From Gordius sp. MW1 (lineage: Eukaryota > Nematomorpha > Gordioida > Gordea > Gordiidae): a DNA stretch of 64,000 nucleotides. The stretch lies in assembly GCA_964036665.1 (NCBI GenBank), contig OZ038528.1:23113245-23177244 (forward strand), given 5' to 3'. Below, piece by piece: positions 35,401-45,469 of this stretch. The position numbers and the translations under genes are program-made. The notes under the pieces were generated by a model. The model worked only from the letters and a program-made list of their open reading frames with translations, made no database searches and was not told the DNA's origin. Position 1 is the first letter of the stretch, and every line of letters starts with the position of its first letter.

Positions 35401-36636
35401 GAGGGTAACGGACGGACAACGGACGGACAACGGACAACCAAAAACGAGCCCATAAATTGCATAGCAATTAATAACATTTTTGGCTTTGCTCTAAATATCA
35501 TCTTAATTACCTCTATCTTAATATAACATCAATAAAAACACCTTTTTTGACATGCAACCACTATTAAGTTAATCTAATCATAAAAGAGTTTATTGTTTTT
35601 AATGTTCTTTGACAATCATCTATAAATTTATCTCTTTAATATATTAAAGGCATGCATTTATATAACTTAATATAATTTTTAAAAGTCATTTAACTGTTGA
35701 CTAAATCTAATTAATAAAACGTATAAAACCATTAGGAAAAAAAATACGAAAAAAACTTTTTAATTTAAATACGAAAATAAAATGGGTAAAAATCAGAGAA
35801 TAAAATACTAAATTTAGCAAATATATAATTTGCATTATTTACAATAATAACTTAACTAACTATAATTCATACAATATTTAGATTAAATAATTATGCATTT
35901 AAAATAAAGTCAAATAAGAAATATTTTAGTAAGATTCTGTGAAATATGATATATCTTATAACCTTTAATGATGACTCCTGGATAGCAACTTCACTGTTTT
36001 TCAAGTTGGGAGGTGATATACTAAGCCTACATATAAACATTTAAGGTTTAGCACTTATGAAAACATGAGGAAAATAGTGCAAATTAATAACCATTTTGAA
36101 AATAGCTTTATTATAAAATTTGGTAATTATAAGTTAAAAACATAGATTGTAGTTATTTATTAATTAAGCATCACAAAATCCTTACCCAAAAATTTCTGAA
36201 TTATCACCAAAGTTATTTTCATATTGATTGTTTTTCTATGGAACATATAGATCAAATAAAGTAATGATATACCAGTTGCTGTCTCATGTTGTAAAGTTGT
36301 AACTTAAGGTTCAAGTTTTCTTTCTGCATTCTAATAAATTCCTAAAAACAAAAAGACATAAAAAATATCTTATAAATTAACATACATTGTCTAAGTATTA
36401 AATTATCAACAAAGCTTACTTCATCAACTTTCTTTAATGGTTTTGATACACCTCTATTATAATATCCAACAACTAAAAAATAGTCAAAATATATATATGA
36501 TTTACCAGATGAGTCATAGATATTCGATTTTGAAAACACAGAACCGATTTCGTGACTAATTTAATTAGATAAAACAACATTTAAGTTACCTTTGATTGAA
36601 ATCAAACGATTGGACAGAACTATCATTTGAATCCAT
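20451..36636 (-). CDS. coiled-coil protein, probable centrosomin/CDK5RAP2-family (CM1-like), ~22 exons, ~905 aa
   Basis: CM1 proteins recruit gamma-tubulin complexes to centrosomes. Exons on -: 36636-36590, 36555-36506, 36451-36420, 36341-36273, 36235-36186, 36026-35963, 33032-33006, 32840-32816, 32145-31800, 30832-30439, 29622-29505, 28802-28634, 27467-27160, 26389-26317, 25066-24900, 24537-24467, 23713-23571, 23240-23149, 22258-22104, 21221-21201, 20946-20806, 20606-20451. Every junction keeps frame with GT-AG sites. Exons 7, 8 and 20 are tentative. Start MDSNDSSVQSFDF. Exons 3-4 encode VDEFIRMQKENLNLKLQLYN, like the CM1 core KEN-x-NLKL-x-x-Y. Heptad-rich helices follow (exon 13 LSRQLETLRVENKLLTEQQ). 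The C-terminus is basic, ending KMKLENLEKA. Introns carry many transposons. The family call rests mainly on the short CM1-like block; another coiled-coil family is possible. Confidence 0.6.
25122..25430. repeat. tandem dimer of a ~165-bp repeat
   Basis: The blocks at about 25122-25264 and 25287-25429 share GCCGGGGT, AAGCAACGGTCAGCATT, TTTAGCCAGTTTCGCA and AAAGAAATT in the same order. A diverged relative (AGCGGTCAATTTTAGCG) is near 28890. They lie in an intron of the coiled-coil gene. Confidence 0.6.
25775..26045 (+). mobile_element. non-LTR retrotransposon 3' end, decayed
   Basis: The + strand reads ENRLRWYGHILKM, then NRKILDMEGRPRVR, KEQVDKV and RWKKLI with frame breaks. This is the familiar C-terminal tail of RTE/Jockey-like ORF2 proteins. 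It ends with TACATGATAAAGAGGAAGAAG, a short purine-rich 3' tail shared with the copy at 28.4 kb. Confidence 0.65.
26764..27092. mobile_element. TGTTGTAAAAACGG-family MITE, long copy
   Basis: The ends AGTAGTGTTGCAAAAAGAC and AGTCATTTTACAACTCTACT are degenerate inverted copies of the family terminus. The interior has repeated GGTCGAC and AACAGACCA blocks. The two open frames across it on - are transposon sequence, not gene. Confidence 0.6.
27557..27905 (-). mobile_element. short Helentron-like copy (relative of 33785-35470)
   Basis: It begins with TTGCTATGCAATTTATGGGC and a GGTTGTCC...GTCCGTCC block. It then holds a single reverse-strand copy of the minisatellite monomer (ACTGACCAATGAAAAAAA and ACCATTGGCCAAA at 27740-27775) and a GCCCCTCCCCCAC block. 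These parts match those of the larger element. Confidence 0.55.
28340..28560 (+). mobile_element. non-LTR retrotransposon 3' end
   Basis: One open stretch encodes RKVLDTEVPGNRGRGRPRVT, then WKGQVDTVMKTKKIYQDMA and GWKKLI, ending AATTGATAAAGAAAAAGAAAG. It is the same family as 25775-26045 and better preserved. Confidence 0.7.
29163..29313. mobile_element. TGTTGTAAAAACGG-family MITE, full length
   Basis: About 150 bp with ends TGTCGTAAAAACGGCTGGG and CCCAGCCGTTTTTACAACA. The inverted arms extend over TTTTGTTTGGTC. No coding potential. Confidence 0.75.
29667..29836. mobile_element. GGCGTAGCC MITE, 170 bp
   Basis: Ends CGGGCGTAGCCAGGGGGAGG and TCCTGGCTACGCCCATG, with flanking 8-mers GCTATGCA (29659-29666) and GCTACGCA (29837-29844) that differ by one base. 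The subterminal blocks are G-rich on the left and C-rich on the right. Confidence 0.8.
29991..30153. mobile_element. GGCGTAGCC MITE, 163 bp
   Basis: Ends CATGGGCGTAGCTAAG and ATGGCTACGCCCAT, with the exact 8-bp duplication ATAACTTA at 29983-29990 and 30154-30161. A G run and a C run lie near the two ends. Confidence 0.85.
30962..31124. mobile_element. TGTTGTAAAAACGG-family MITE, full length
   Basis: Ends TAGTGTCGTAAAAACGGCTG and CAGCCGTTTTTACAACACTA. It lies in an intron of the coiled-coil gene. A GACTGCTCATCAACG block just downstream (31147) resembles the termini of the foldback element at 8.05-8.49 kb. Confidence 0.75.
31430..31515. mobile_element. TGTTGTAAAAACGG-family MITE, right half only
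   Basis: AACAGACCAGAAGCGACC, then GGTCGACCAAACATGACC and GGCCGTTTTTACAG, match the right half of the family. No left end is recognisable. Confidence 0.5.
32207..32402. mobile_element. TGTTGTAAAAACGG-family MITE, full length
   Basis: Ends TAGTGTTGTAAAAACGGGGC and CCTAGCCGTTTTTACAAAAG. The interior has GGTCGAC near both ends. It lies just upstream (in gene sense) of exon 9 of the coiled-coil gene. Confidence 0.7.
33785..35470 (+). mobile_element. probable Helentron-like non-autonomous element with minisatellite core
   Basis: Inverted copies of TTGCTATGCAATTTATGGGC (33785) and GCCCATAAATTGCATAGCAA (35448) bound a 1.7-kb segment. Its core is a tandem minisatellite. Near its right side are three copies of an AATTGCATAGCA/TTTATTTATG block, a duplicated GCGAGGGAGATAGAGATGAG block and ACGGACGGACAACGG repeats. 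There is no 8-bp duplication and no coding capacity. Short inverted terminal segments plus a tandem-repeat core resemble HINE/DINE-type elements, but I could not show the diagnostic hairpin and insertion site. Confidence 0.5.
34105..35060 (+). repeat. minisatellite, about 100-130 bp monomers
   Basis: Monomers begin TTGGCCAATGGTCATTTT at about 34112, 34211, 34318, 34424, 34553 and 34681, with another near 34972. Each continues CATTGGTCAGCAGCCAG, ACGGCCAAAAAGTCATAA and GTCAAAAAAAACG. Spacing is 99-129 bases. Frames that stay open across several units are by-products of the repeat. Confidence 0.85.
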
Positions 36637-36890
36637 ATTTGAAACTAGCGGTTAAAGAATTATGATCAGATGATGTACGACATTCAGTCACATGCTTATC
36701 GAGTTTATAGAATTAGAGCATTAGCAACTATTTTATATCGCCAAATATATAACACTTTTAAAAATTGATTGCCATTGTAAAATGTGAACATAGCCCCTTG
36801 TTAACATGCGTGGTTTAAAAATATAATTATTGTTAACAGAGTTAAGGGCTGCTTTCAAATCTATTGCCCTCAAAAGGCTTATGCAAAAAG

Positions 36891-36970
36891 CCACATGGGC
36901 GTAGCCAGGTTTTGGATTGGGGGGGGGGGCAAAATATTTAAAAGTTTAATTAGAGGGGGCAAAACATAAA
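36891..36970. mobile_element. GGCGTAGCC MITE, left-end fragment
   Basis: ACATGGGCGTAGCCAGG is followed by a run of about 10 G and AGAGGGGGCAAAAC. The right end was not found. It lies just upstream of the coiled-coil gene's start codon. Confidence 0.5.
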
Positions 36971-37559
36971 ATTTTTTTTAGTTTTTCAAAGTTTTTGCAT
37001 TAAAAAATTTTTTTGTTTGTAAACCCATAAAAATTCATCTTTATTGTCCTAATTTATTACAATGAGTTGATTATATTTGTTTATAACATTAATTGAATAC
37101 AAATAACATCAATTCTAAGCATATTAATTTTGGGCATATAGTCCCAAGGATCATCGAATCTTTTAAAATTTTTAAAAGCTCTCTTGAAAGGGCTATACAA
37201 ATTCGAATACCGAGCGCATTTCAATTCTATATATCACTTTTAAAAAATTTGCAAGTATCGTGTGGTAATTTGTTTCCTAAAATATTTAACTCATTGCATT
37301 CACTATATTCTTAAGGCTTAATATATCATATAATTTAAGACAGCTTCAATCAGTGGAAATTTTATCTAAACATAAAGTTAAATTTATTAATAAGATTACA
37401 AAGTATGTAATCAAAAGAAATTTAATTATTTATTACTCCCTAAAAATTTTTTTTGGACCTCAAATTTTTTCTTAAAAATATACAAGAATTTTTTCAAATA
37501 ATCTGAAAGGCGTTATATATAGAGATACACGTCATAGGTACACATATCCAGAAGTAGAC

Positions 37560-37965
37560 AGCCTACATGTATGCTCGAGGCTGAATCAAAAGGGATGGGC
37601 AAACAAATAGGATGGTTTAAACGACAACTTTCGATGCTTTGGGCGACAAGAATGGCCAATGTGGCTTAAAGACAAAGCTTTAAAATTAACCCTGAGACCG
37701 GTACTGTGCGCAAGTAAAACTATGTCGGCTAAGGTAATAAGATCCTACACTAGAAAAGGATGCTAATGTAACTTGAAAAAAATTGGAAATGGACGTGCCG
37801 GAGAAGGGACGAAAAGATCGCTCTTGTATGAAGTTAAATGGCAAGTGGACAAAGTTATGATGAACAAAAAGATCGATCCGGACATCTCAATCAAGATGAA
37901 AAAACTCCAAAGCAAATCCTTGATATTGAGACTAAGTAAGCACATGTTAAGGAATGAGAAAAATA
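37560..37965 (+). mobile_element. non-LTR retrotransposon 3' region, decayed
   Basis: The + strand contains KWQVDKVMMNKKIDPDISI, like the WKGQVDTVMKTKKIYQDMA segment at 28.4 kb. The flanks are too degraded to align by eye. Confidence 0.5.
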
Positions 37966-38464
37966 ATTTCTTTGTTGGAATATATTTTAATGGTCTTTTA
38001 AACGGTTATTAGTCCTTCGTTATTCATCTAACATTTGTTATATTTCGATTCAATTATTTTTAAATAACATAATTAAATTGAGTCTAGCAGCTTTCAAAAT
38101 GTAATAATGCAGGATTTATTAATTGTCTTTTTTCCGCTTCTATAGCTTTTTGCTAATGAACTTCTTGCATATATATAAGACCTCTAAGTCTTTTATAAAT
38201 ATACCACCATTTTTGTAATACCAAAAAATGGCATTTTAATTGTTACAATAAATTTAATCCTTCACCAAAGAGGAGTCTTGCTTACACTAGGTTTATCAAT
38301 TATTTTTATTATTTTAAATTTTTATTCGCTTCAATGTTTAGTTCTCTTCGATTTAATTATGTATCCGCCTACAAATAAAAACTCACTGCAAAAAAATACA
38401 ATTAAATAATCGCCTAAAGAGCGAAATATATTTAAGCCTTAAATTTGGTAACTAAATAGCTGTC
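37966..38464. other. intergenic, nothing recognised
   Basis: AT-rich sequence with no exon, RNA gene or paired terminal repeats seen. Confidence 0.4.
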
Positions 38465-38472
38465 CTTCCTAT

Positions 38473-39298
38473 TAGAGACCTACGGGCCTATTTTGCTTGG
38501 TCGGCCCGCCCGCTTCGAAAATTTCTAGGCCCGGGCCCGGCCCTGGCCCGCTAAAAAAAGTAAAATTTTGCCCGGGCCCGGCCCTAAACATTTTTTGCAA
38601 AACCCAGGCCCGGCCCGGGCCCGTAGAAATTTTTTTTTGCAAATTTTTAAACGATTGTTATATTTTTATTAAAAAGTTAATTCAATATTCAGTAATATAT
38701 GTTAAAAACATCAATAATAATCATGTAAAAACAATAAATCGTTAATTATTTCCGGTCTTCGGGTTCTTCACTCTTCTAATAAGCGACCAGCCGGAGAGAA
38801 ATTTCGTTCACTTGTGGCACTTGTAGCCGGGATACATAAAACCATAAATGCCAAATTAGATAATTTTGGGTACCTAATTAAAGGTTATATTGATTTTACT
38901 TTATTTACTTAGCTTCTTTGCCTTTCCACCATTTTATTTCAATTGAGTTGAGTACAATTCAAATTTCGCAGTACTTTTTGTAAATGTATGAATGAAAAAT
39001 GAAGAGTAAGTGTGTTTGTGTTGCGTATTAGGACACAAAAAAATAAATTTAAATTAATAAAAAAACAGTTTAAATATAAGACGTTTGTCTTTGTTTAAGT
39101 TGTAATTATTTTAAAGTATTTATTACTACACAAATAAAAAATTAACTATTTTGCAACGAGCTTTTAACGGGCCTAGCTAAATATAGGCCCGACCCGCTTG
39201 ATTTGTCGGCCCGCCCAAGCCCGGCCCGTTGTTTTTTTTAAAGTCCAAAGCCCGCCCATACCCGGCCCGCGGGCCGGGCCGGGCCGTGCAGGTCTCTA
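38473..39298. mobile_element. GGGCCC-rich hAT MITE, 826 bp
   Basis: Ends TAGAGACCTACGGGCC and GGGCCGTGCAGGTCTCTA, with the exact 8-bp duplication CTTCCTAT at 38465-38472 and 39299-39306. Both subterminal regions are built of GGCCCGGGCCC units; the centre is AT-rich and non-coding. Confidence 0.9.
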
Positions 39299-39883
39299 CT
39301 TCCTATATACAAAAAAGAAAAGAAGTCGCTTTAGCACATCTGCGCTAGCAAACGGCATTTTATGAAGAGAGGGAAGGCCACCTAATTAATCGGACAGAAT
39401 TAATAGAGAACACGGGATTTCAAGCTTCGATATTCGCGTTCAAGCCCGATTTTATAAAATTTTTAGCATTGTTAACTATTTTATTAATTCAAATCAGTCA
39501 TAATTATATTAATATTAGTAATCAAACCTAAAAAAAATTTAAAAAGTTGTACGCGTCATTTCCTAATTGAAAGTATTTTTTAAGAGATAAAGTTTGTTTA
39601 TATATATATCTGAACATAATACTAAATACTGCAATTATATAACAATATTATTAAAAAACATTATATGTGTAATATGTCTTCATCTTCCTCATTTAGAAGA
39701 GGCCAAGAAATTTCGCGATGAAAATTGATATTGCTTGTTTCAATGTATTTAGAGGAATGGGATCGCCTGCCTACCATTTTTCCAAAGGATCCTGAACAGG
39801 AGGAAACTATTCGGATAAAAATACTAGACTCCAAGAGGGTTTTGATTTTTTGGAGCTTGCGTACTTCCTAAAGGGCCATGGGG

Positions 39884-40917
39884 TAGAGAACTGCACGGGT
39901 GACCCGAAACCCAACCCGATATCGGGTTGAAAATATTGAAATGTCTTCGGGTCGAGTTCGGGCTGAAAATTTTAAAATGCTTTCGGGTCGGGTTCGGGTT
40001 GAAAATTTTAATAAGCTTTCGGGTCGGGTCGGGTGGGATTTAAAGTATCGGGCCAAAGGTTATGAATCTTACATAACGAATTATACGGGACATATCTTTT
40101 TAATTAATGCTATTTTATATAATATTTTTTAATTAATATCAAAATGTATAATTAAAGATCTTTCATTCAGTTAATTAAATTATTTTTGTTATCTGATTGT
40201 TTTTTGGACGCAATTTAAATTTGACTCGTAAAAGGTAAAATATATCAACAAAATAACATTTTTAAATTGTCGTAGTTCATTCTTAATTAAATTTATATTC
40301 ATAAAACACATAAAAGTAATTTTAAATTTATATAATTTATTTGCAAAGTTATATATTTTATTTAAATGTGACCCGATATTTTAGATGCTATCATATTTAT
40401 ATATCTTTGTAATAAATCATTCAAATAAATTTAGTAAATCAAAATTGGTGGTATCCTTTAGTTTCATAAATCGCACTTTAATTTGTCGATGAAATTTTTA
40501 ACACCCTCATGGCTGTATATAAGATTGAAGTTAGAGGGGGACAATAATTATTGAAGGAAGGACAAAATAACTATTTTTTTAAATTTTAGCCATAATTTGG
40601 GAAAATATCTAAGATTTTTTAAATTTAGAGGGGGGCAGCGGCCCGTCCCTGCCACCCCCTGGCTACGCCCATGCACAGCGCAATTTTCTTATTCTCGCGA
40701 TGGATACGAAAATTGAAACGCTTTCGGGTCGGGTTCGGGTTAAAAACTTTAAAATGCTTTCGGGCCGGGTTCGGGCTGAGAATTTTTAAATGCCTTCGGG
40801 TCGGGTTCGGGTTAAAAAATATAAAGTGCTGTCGGGTCGGGTTTGGATTGGAAATTTTAATAAAATTTCGGGTCGTGTCGGGTTCGGGTTGAAAAAAAGT
40901 GACTTTGCAGTTCTCTA
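39884..40917. mobile_element. GGGTCGGG-rich hAT MITE, 1034 bp, with nested insertion
   Basis: Ends TAGAGAACTGCACGGG and TGCAGTTCTCTA, with the exact 8-bp duplication CCATGGGG at 39876-39883 and 40918-40925. Subterminal GGGTCGGGTTCGGGTTGAAAA units repeat three to five times at each end. A GGCGTAGCC-type MITE (about 40507-40674, right end CCTGGCTACGCCCATG) is nested in the right half. The open frames across the GGGTCGGG units are repeat artefacts. Confidence 0.88.
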
Positions 40918-41337
40918 CCATGGGGTCATAATTAAGATTAGAGGGGGCAAATAAGTCAATGCATGTAAAATCCCATTTTAAAAGGAGACCTTTTCCCCCA
41001 TGGAATTAGTGAGGAACCGTCAGGACGCAGTCGACCTTCAAGGGAAGGATCTGAAGGTTCAAGTATGGATGAAATTTGGGCCTTTTTAAGGGCTAACAAA
41101 ATAACAGAATTGATTTTAGAGTGTCGCAAATGATTTATTCAGCCTGCAATGTAATAGGTGGCATGCTTCTTCATCAACTAGCAGGTTGCAATTTTTGCAG
41201 GCATATGCTTTGGTGTATTGGATAGCTCGCAATACTCTAACATCATATTGGAGAACTTTCTAGGAAAAGTCAAGTCATTCAGTCCAGATTTACCAAACAC
41301 ATCTAAGGTTGTAATTGTAATGTTGTTTAGTATCACA

Positions 41338-41543
41338 CAGGCGCGTAGCCAGGATTTTCACAAGGGGGGGGGGGGGGGGAAATCTGGCAAAAAAAAAATT
41401 ACAACGCATTTTGTCAAAAACAAGGTTTTTATAAGTTTAAAGTCTTTGATGTAACTAAACTATAATATTTTAACCCATTTAATTTAGTTATTAATCAAAG
41501 GGGGGGGGATTTCAAGTTCCCTCCCCCCTCATTTATGCCACTG
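41338..41543. mobile_element. GCGCGTAGCC MITE, 206 bp
   Basis: Left end CAGGCGCGTAGCCAGG and right end TTTATGCCACTG, with the exact 8-bp duplication GTATCACA at 41330-41337 and 41544-41551. Left and right G/C runs are present. Confidence 0.82.
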
Positions 41544-42150
41544 GTATCACAGCTGTAGAATAGAGTGGGCATAAAACAAAGGGCTATAAAATGATTAATT
41601 TTAGTACGATTTAAATTGTTTTAGTCATTATACCTTTAAATCCTAAACAAGTGTCAATGTTTTATATAGGGGGGGGGGGGGGGGTGCACCATTCGTTCCA
41701 CCTTAGTTAGTGCACAACTACAAGTATTTTTGAAAAATGATTTTATTAGTCTTTATAAACAACGCGAAAATCGTTTTTATTAATATGGAATAGTAAACGT
41801 TACAAATGGTGTACATATTAATAAGTATTTGAAGAGGATGAGGTTTCTGAATGCAATGGCAAAAACACGTATAAATAGCTAAAAAAAATTGCAAAACTGT
41901 ACTAAACGTACAAGAAATACACAGAAGCTTTGGCTTAAAAAAGAAATACACATGATATAATATGCTTTGATATCACAATGCTTATTTATTGTATATTCAG
42001 GAAAATACTAAGTGCTTTTATATCATATAATGATATTATTAATTTAAATACAATAGAAAATGATTTTGGTTGATGATAAGAGGGGAAGACTTTAAAGTAT
42101 TATATAAGTTTTTTTTGTATCACACTAATGCGGGCTGTTTGAATTGAAAA

Positions 42151-43270
42151 CTAATCTTTTTTCTTCTCCTTCTCACTTTTTCTGGTAGGTTCAGATTTAG
42201 CTTCTGCATTTTCACCCTCAGGGGATGCTTTTGTATGACGTGCTTTGGCAAAAGCATCCCAAAGTCCACCCATAAATATTATGCAAAAGATATTTTCTAA
42301 GGGTAAAAATGGATCTTGAATTCCTGTAATAAGAACAGATAGCCTGAAATATACCATAAATGCCACTACTCCAAAGTACACTAAAGGAATAGGAACTTTT
42401 ATGACATGGTATTTTTGCAATGTGAATATGATTGCAGCTACAAGGCAAAGTTTGGTTGATCTATTAAAAATAATATATAAATTATGATTATGTCTTTCTT
42501 CATGGACCTTATTTGAAATGCAATGTGATCAAAATAACTCAAATTTGATAAAGATATTTATACTTACGGTGTTGGTTGGAGAATCTCATTGGTATTTGGC
42601 ACCCATATACCTCTTAATAATCTTTCAAAATTACGTAACATTAAACTACCCACACCTTAAAAAAATTTAAAATAATTTAATTGTGTTATGTGTAATACCT
42701 TTTATAGTTCCAATGATAATAATAATGAGAAATGAGTTTGGGTACACTTTGTAGGCAATAGAAACCCCTTCGTACACTTTTTTGCACCTGTATACTTCTT
42801 TCATTCCCAGAATTATCATTTTTATAGGGAAAAACTTGAAAACATAGTAGATGGCATCAAATGGAAAATAAAAAATTAAATACCTATTTTGGCATTAAGT
42901 AAAAACTTATATAAATTACCAGATAATAGTGCTAATTAAAATATGATCATATGTTTTAAATGGAGTTAAAATAGGTTCACCCATTAAAAAATTTGAGAGG
43001 ATGCTTCCTGCAAATATGCAAAGCATAGTGGACATCCAACAAGTCAGTGGATGTTTTCGAGAAAACATTTCATCACCTTAAATTACAAGTTATTAAAATG
43101 TTTATCAAACTTAAGTTTATCTCCTCTTTAAGTTCCAAACACACGCCAATGGAATGTGCAGCAATAAAAAATGGATGCATTTTGAGGTTTATAACCTTTT
43201 CTGCCACATTTATCAGCCATAACTTATCAATTTTTAGCATATTCAATGATGATAAATAATCGGTTGCCAT
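42151..43270 (-). CDS. TMEM38: TRIC-type intracellular cation channel, 5 exons, 299 aa
   Basis: TRIC channels are trimeric monovalent-cation channels of the ER/SR membrane that balance charge during Ca2+ release. Exons on -: 43270-43111, 43076-42920, 42883-42699, 42655-42568, 42460-42151; all GT-AG with closing phases. Recognisable family blocks are HPFFIAAHSIGV; KHPLTCWMSTMLCIFAGSIL followed by SNFLMGEP; FYFPFDAIYYVFKFFPIKM; the lipid-contact KEVYRCKKVYEGV; and GSLMLRNFERLLRGIW before VPNTNEIL. The C-terminus is a charged tail ending KSEKEKKKD. The length fits the family (about 290-300). Whether it is the A or B type cannot be told, as arthropods usually have one gene. Confidence 0.93.
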
Positions 43271-44224
43271 TTCGTATGAAAAAATTGGGGTGATTCTTTA
43301 CTCAACTGAATATATTACAGTTGGTGGTCCAATGGCATAATGTTTTGCGATTCTAAAAAAAAATATATTCTATTTTATGGTTTAATCAATAAGATTATAT
43401 AAAAGAAGGTTGAAACTATAAATGTGGAAAATTTGGTAAAAAATAACCCAAAAACAAAAAAAAAATAGAGATGGTCAAACTTATGCAATAAATTATTCCG
43501 TGCTTATGCCATCTAGCGTTTTTTCTAAGTAGGACTATGTTAAAACTACCAGTAAAATGTATTAATAAAATAAACATTTTGCTATTAGTCATAAGGATCA
43601 CAATGTTTTCTGGTTTTAACAGAGCATCTAGGGTAGACATACTTAATTCTATTAAATCAAGTCTATAACTTATATAGCATAAAATTACTATGTATGTGTT
43701 CCCTATTTTTTATTAAAAACAGATTAATTTATATTAACTTTACGAATTAAATACACTATAATTTAGGTATTTTTTATACTTGCAGCTATAGATTGCAAGT
43801 CAATTAGTAATTAAAAATATATAGGAGCTCAACACTTATACAATTTTATGTTTAATATTGGTATAATTGATTTGATTAAAGGATTCCAGAGAATATTATT
43901 TTTACTTGTTTCATCAATTTAGCCATTAAATAATGGATACAAAATTACTGAATGAAATAGTATGGATCCTAAGCTATTGAAAATTTTGCAAAGAGCTCAA
44001 CTTTAAGCGACAATGATCGGATGCATCTAATTTTGTGTTCCCGTAAATAGTGTTTTTATAAGTCTATAAACTTAAAATTAGTCATATGTAAAAAAAGTTG
44101 GTATACCTATATATCTCTACGTCTCTGGCTAGAAATTATTTTTTCGCACATGTAAACAATGAAGTTAATTATAACCATATAATTTGATTTGATAAATAGT
44201 CTATAAACCTTAAATAGTTAAGGT

Positions 44225-45469
44225 CAGGGTTTCTTTCAGGGAAGAGCCCGGGGGGGGGGGGTATTACCCCCACAGAAATTTCAAATACCCCCCGGAGAGC
44301 TTTGATTGAAGCATGAACTCAAGTTCCATCATGAAGTCATAAATTATATTAAGAGGCTAAAATTTAAATTCAATAGATTATTTTAACCATTAAAAGAGCT
44401 TATGGGTCTATAATGATGACCTGTGAACATCTCGATAAAGATGGGGCAGATTTAGCCTCCTTAGCAGGAGGTATACTCCTTGAAATGCGGAAATCCAGCT
44501 TCTTATTAACGCTTTGTTTGTTAGTTGAGATATTGGGTTCCGTATCTCAATTAAGCAAATGTCTACAAAAAGCTGACCTACCAGTGGAATCCCTTCCGTC
44601 ATTAATAACGTCGGTAACGTCTCATTTAGAATCCTTTTATGAAGATATAGTAGGACTTGAAAATAATGATTTTTTCATCAATTATTATGCCTTAATGACA
44701 AAAGTATCACTCAAATGGGACATTAGTGAAAATAAAGCCTGCAAAGAATCTCTGGGAAAGTTTACTAAGACTGTTATATCTGAATTTAATAATAGATTCA
44801 ATAAATCTGCAGTTGAGCTTATTTCAGGATGCTCATTTTTCCAGAGTTTTGAAAGACTCCAACAGATCCGAGAATCTGACGTAAAAATGATGTGTCGTCA
44901 TTTTCACGACGTTGACAAAGAATATCTTTATGCCGACATAAAATCATTCAAATTTCTTGCGGCTACTTTAAATGGATCAGAAACACCTTTAAAATTTATT
45001 TAAAAATGCAATTTGGGGTATGAAGAGTTGAAACGGTTCGGTGCCAAATTAATGACAATACCTTTGACAACGGCGACAGTTGAAAGGTCCTTTAGTGCAA
45101 TGAACCGAATTATGGTTGCATTAAGAAACAGGCTAAAGGAGATATCTTTAGACCACTGTATGAGAATATCTCTAGAAGGGGCTGACTTTCCTACTGAGGA
45201 ATATCTAGATATGGCGATGAAGGAGTATGCCTTTAAAAAACAAAGAAGAATTCGGTTACTTTCTTAAAAGAACACTTGCCTGTTAAAATATTACATGTAT
45301 TTATTTAATGATTATGCGTGTATGTATTATTTTTATATATCACTTATATCACCAATAAAAAACAGTAAATATTATACAAAATGGTTTAGCAATTAAAATT
45401 TTTTACCCCCCCCCGAAAGTTGAAAATATCCCCCCCCCCCCCGGAGCCTTTTTTCTGAAAGAAACCCTG
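44225..45469 (+). mobile_element. hAT transposon (ZMYM/DUF4371-type) with partial transposase
   Basis: Inverted ends CAGGGTTTCTTTCAG and CTGAAAGAAACCCTG, with the exact 8-bp duplication GTTAAGGT at 44217-44224 and 45470-45477. G-run and C-run tracts lie inside both ends. The interior encodes the C-terminal half of a transposase on +; the N-terminal half has been lost. Confidence 0.9.
44413..45267 (+). pseudogene. hAT transposase, C-terminal half (one stop)
   Basis: Two frames, 44413-45003 and 45013-45267, are separated by a stop at 45001-45003. The second contains TIPLTTATVERSFSAMNRI and RNRLKEISLDHCMRISLEG, the hAT dimerisation domain of the group related to ZMYM-like transposases. The first begins with DLASLAGGILLEMRKSSF and is helical. 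The N-terminal zinc finger and first catalytic Asp are absent, so the protein is not functional. Confidence 0.8.

Noticed and set aside
39868-40921. Frames such as RVGFGLKTLKCFRVGFGL
   Set aside because: They are translations of tandem GGGTCGGGTTCGGG transposon ends.
43416-43640. Hydrophobic 74-residue frame upstream of TMEM38
   Set aside because: No splice link in frame to the TRIC exons, and the TRIC start MATDYLSSLN at 43270 gives the normal length. At most it is an untranslated exon.
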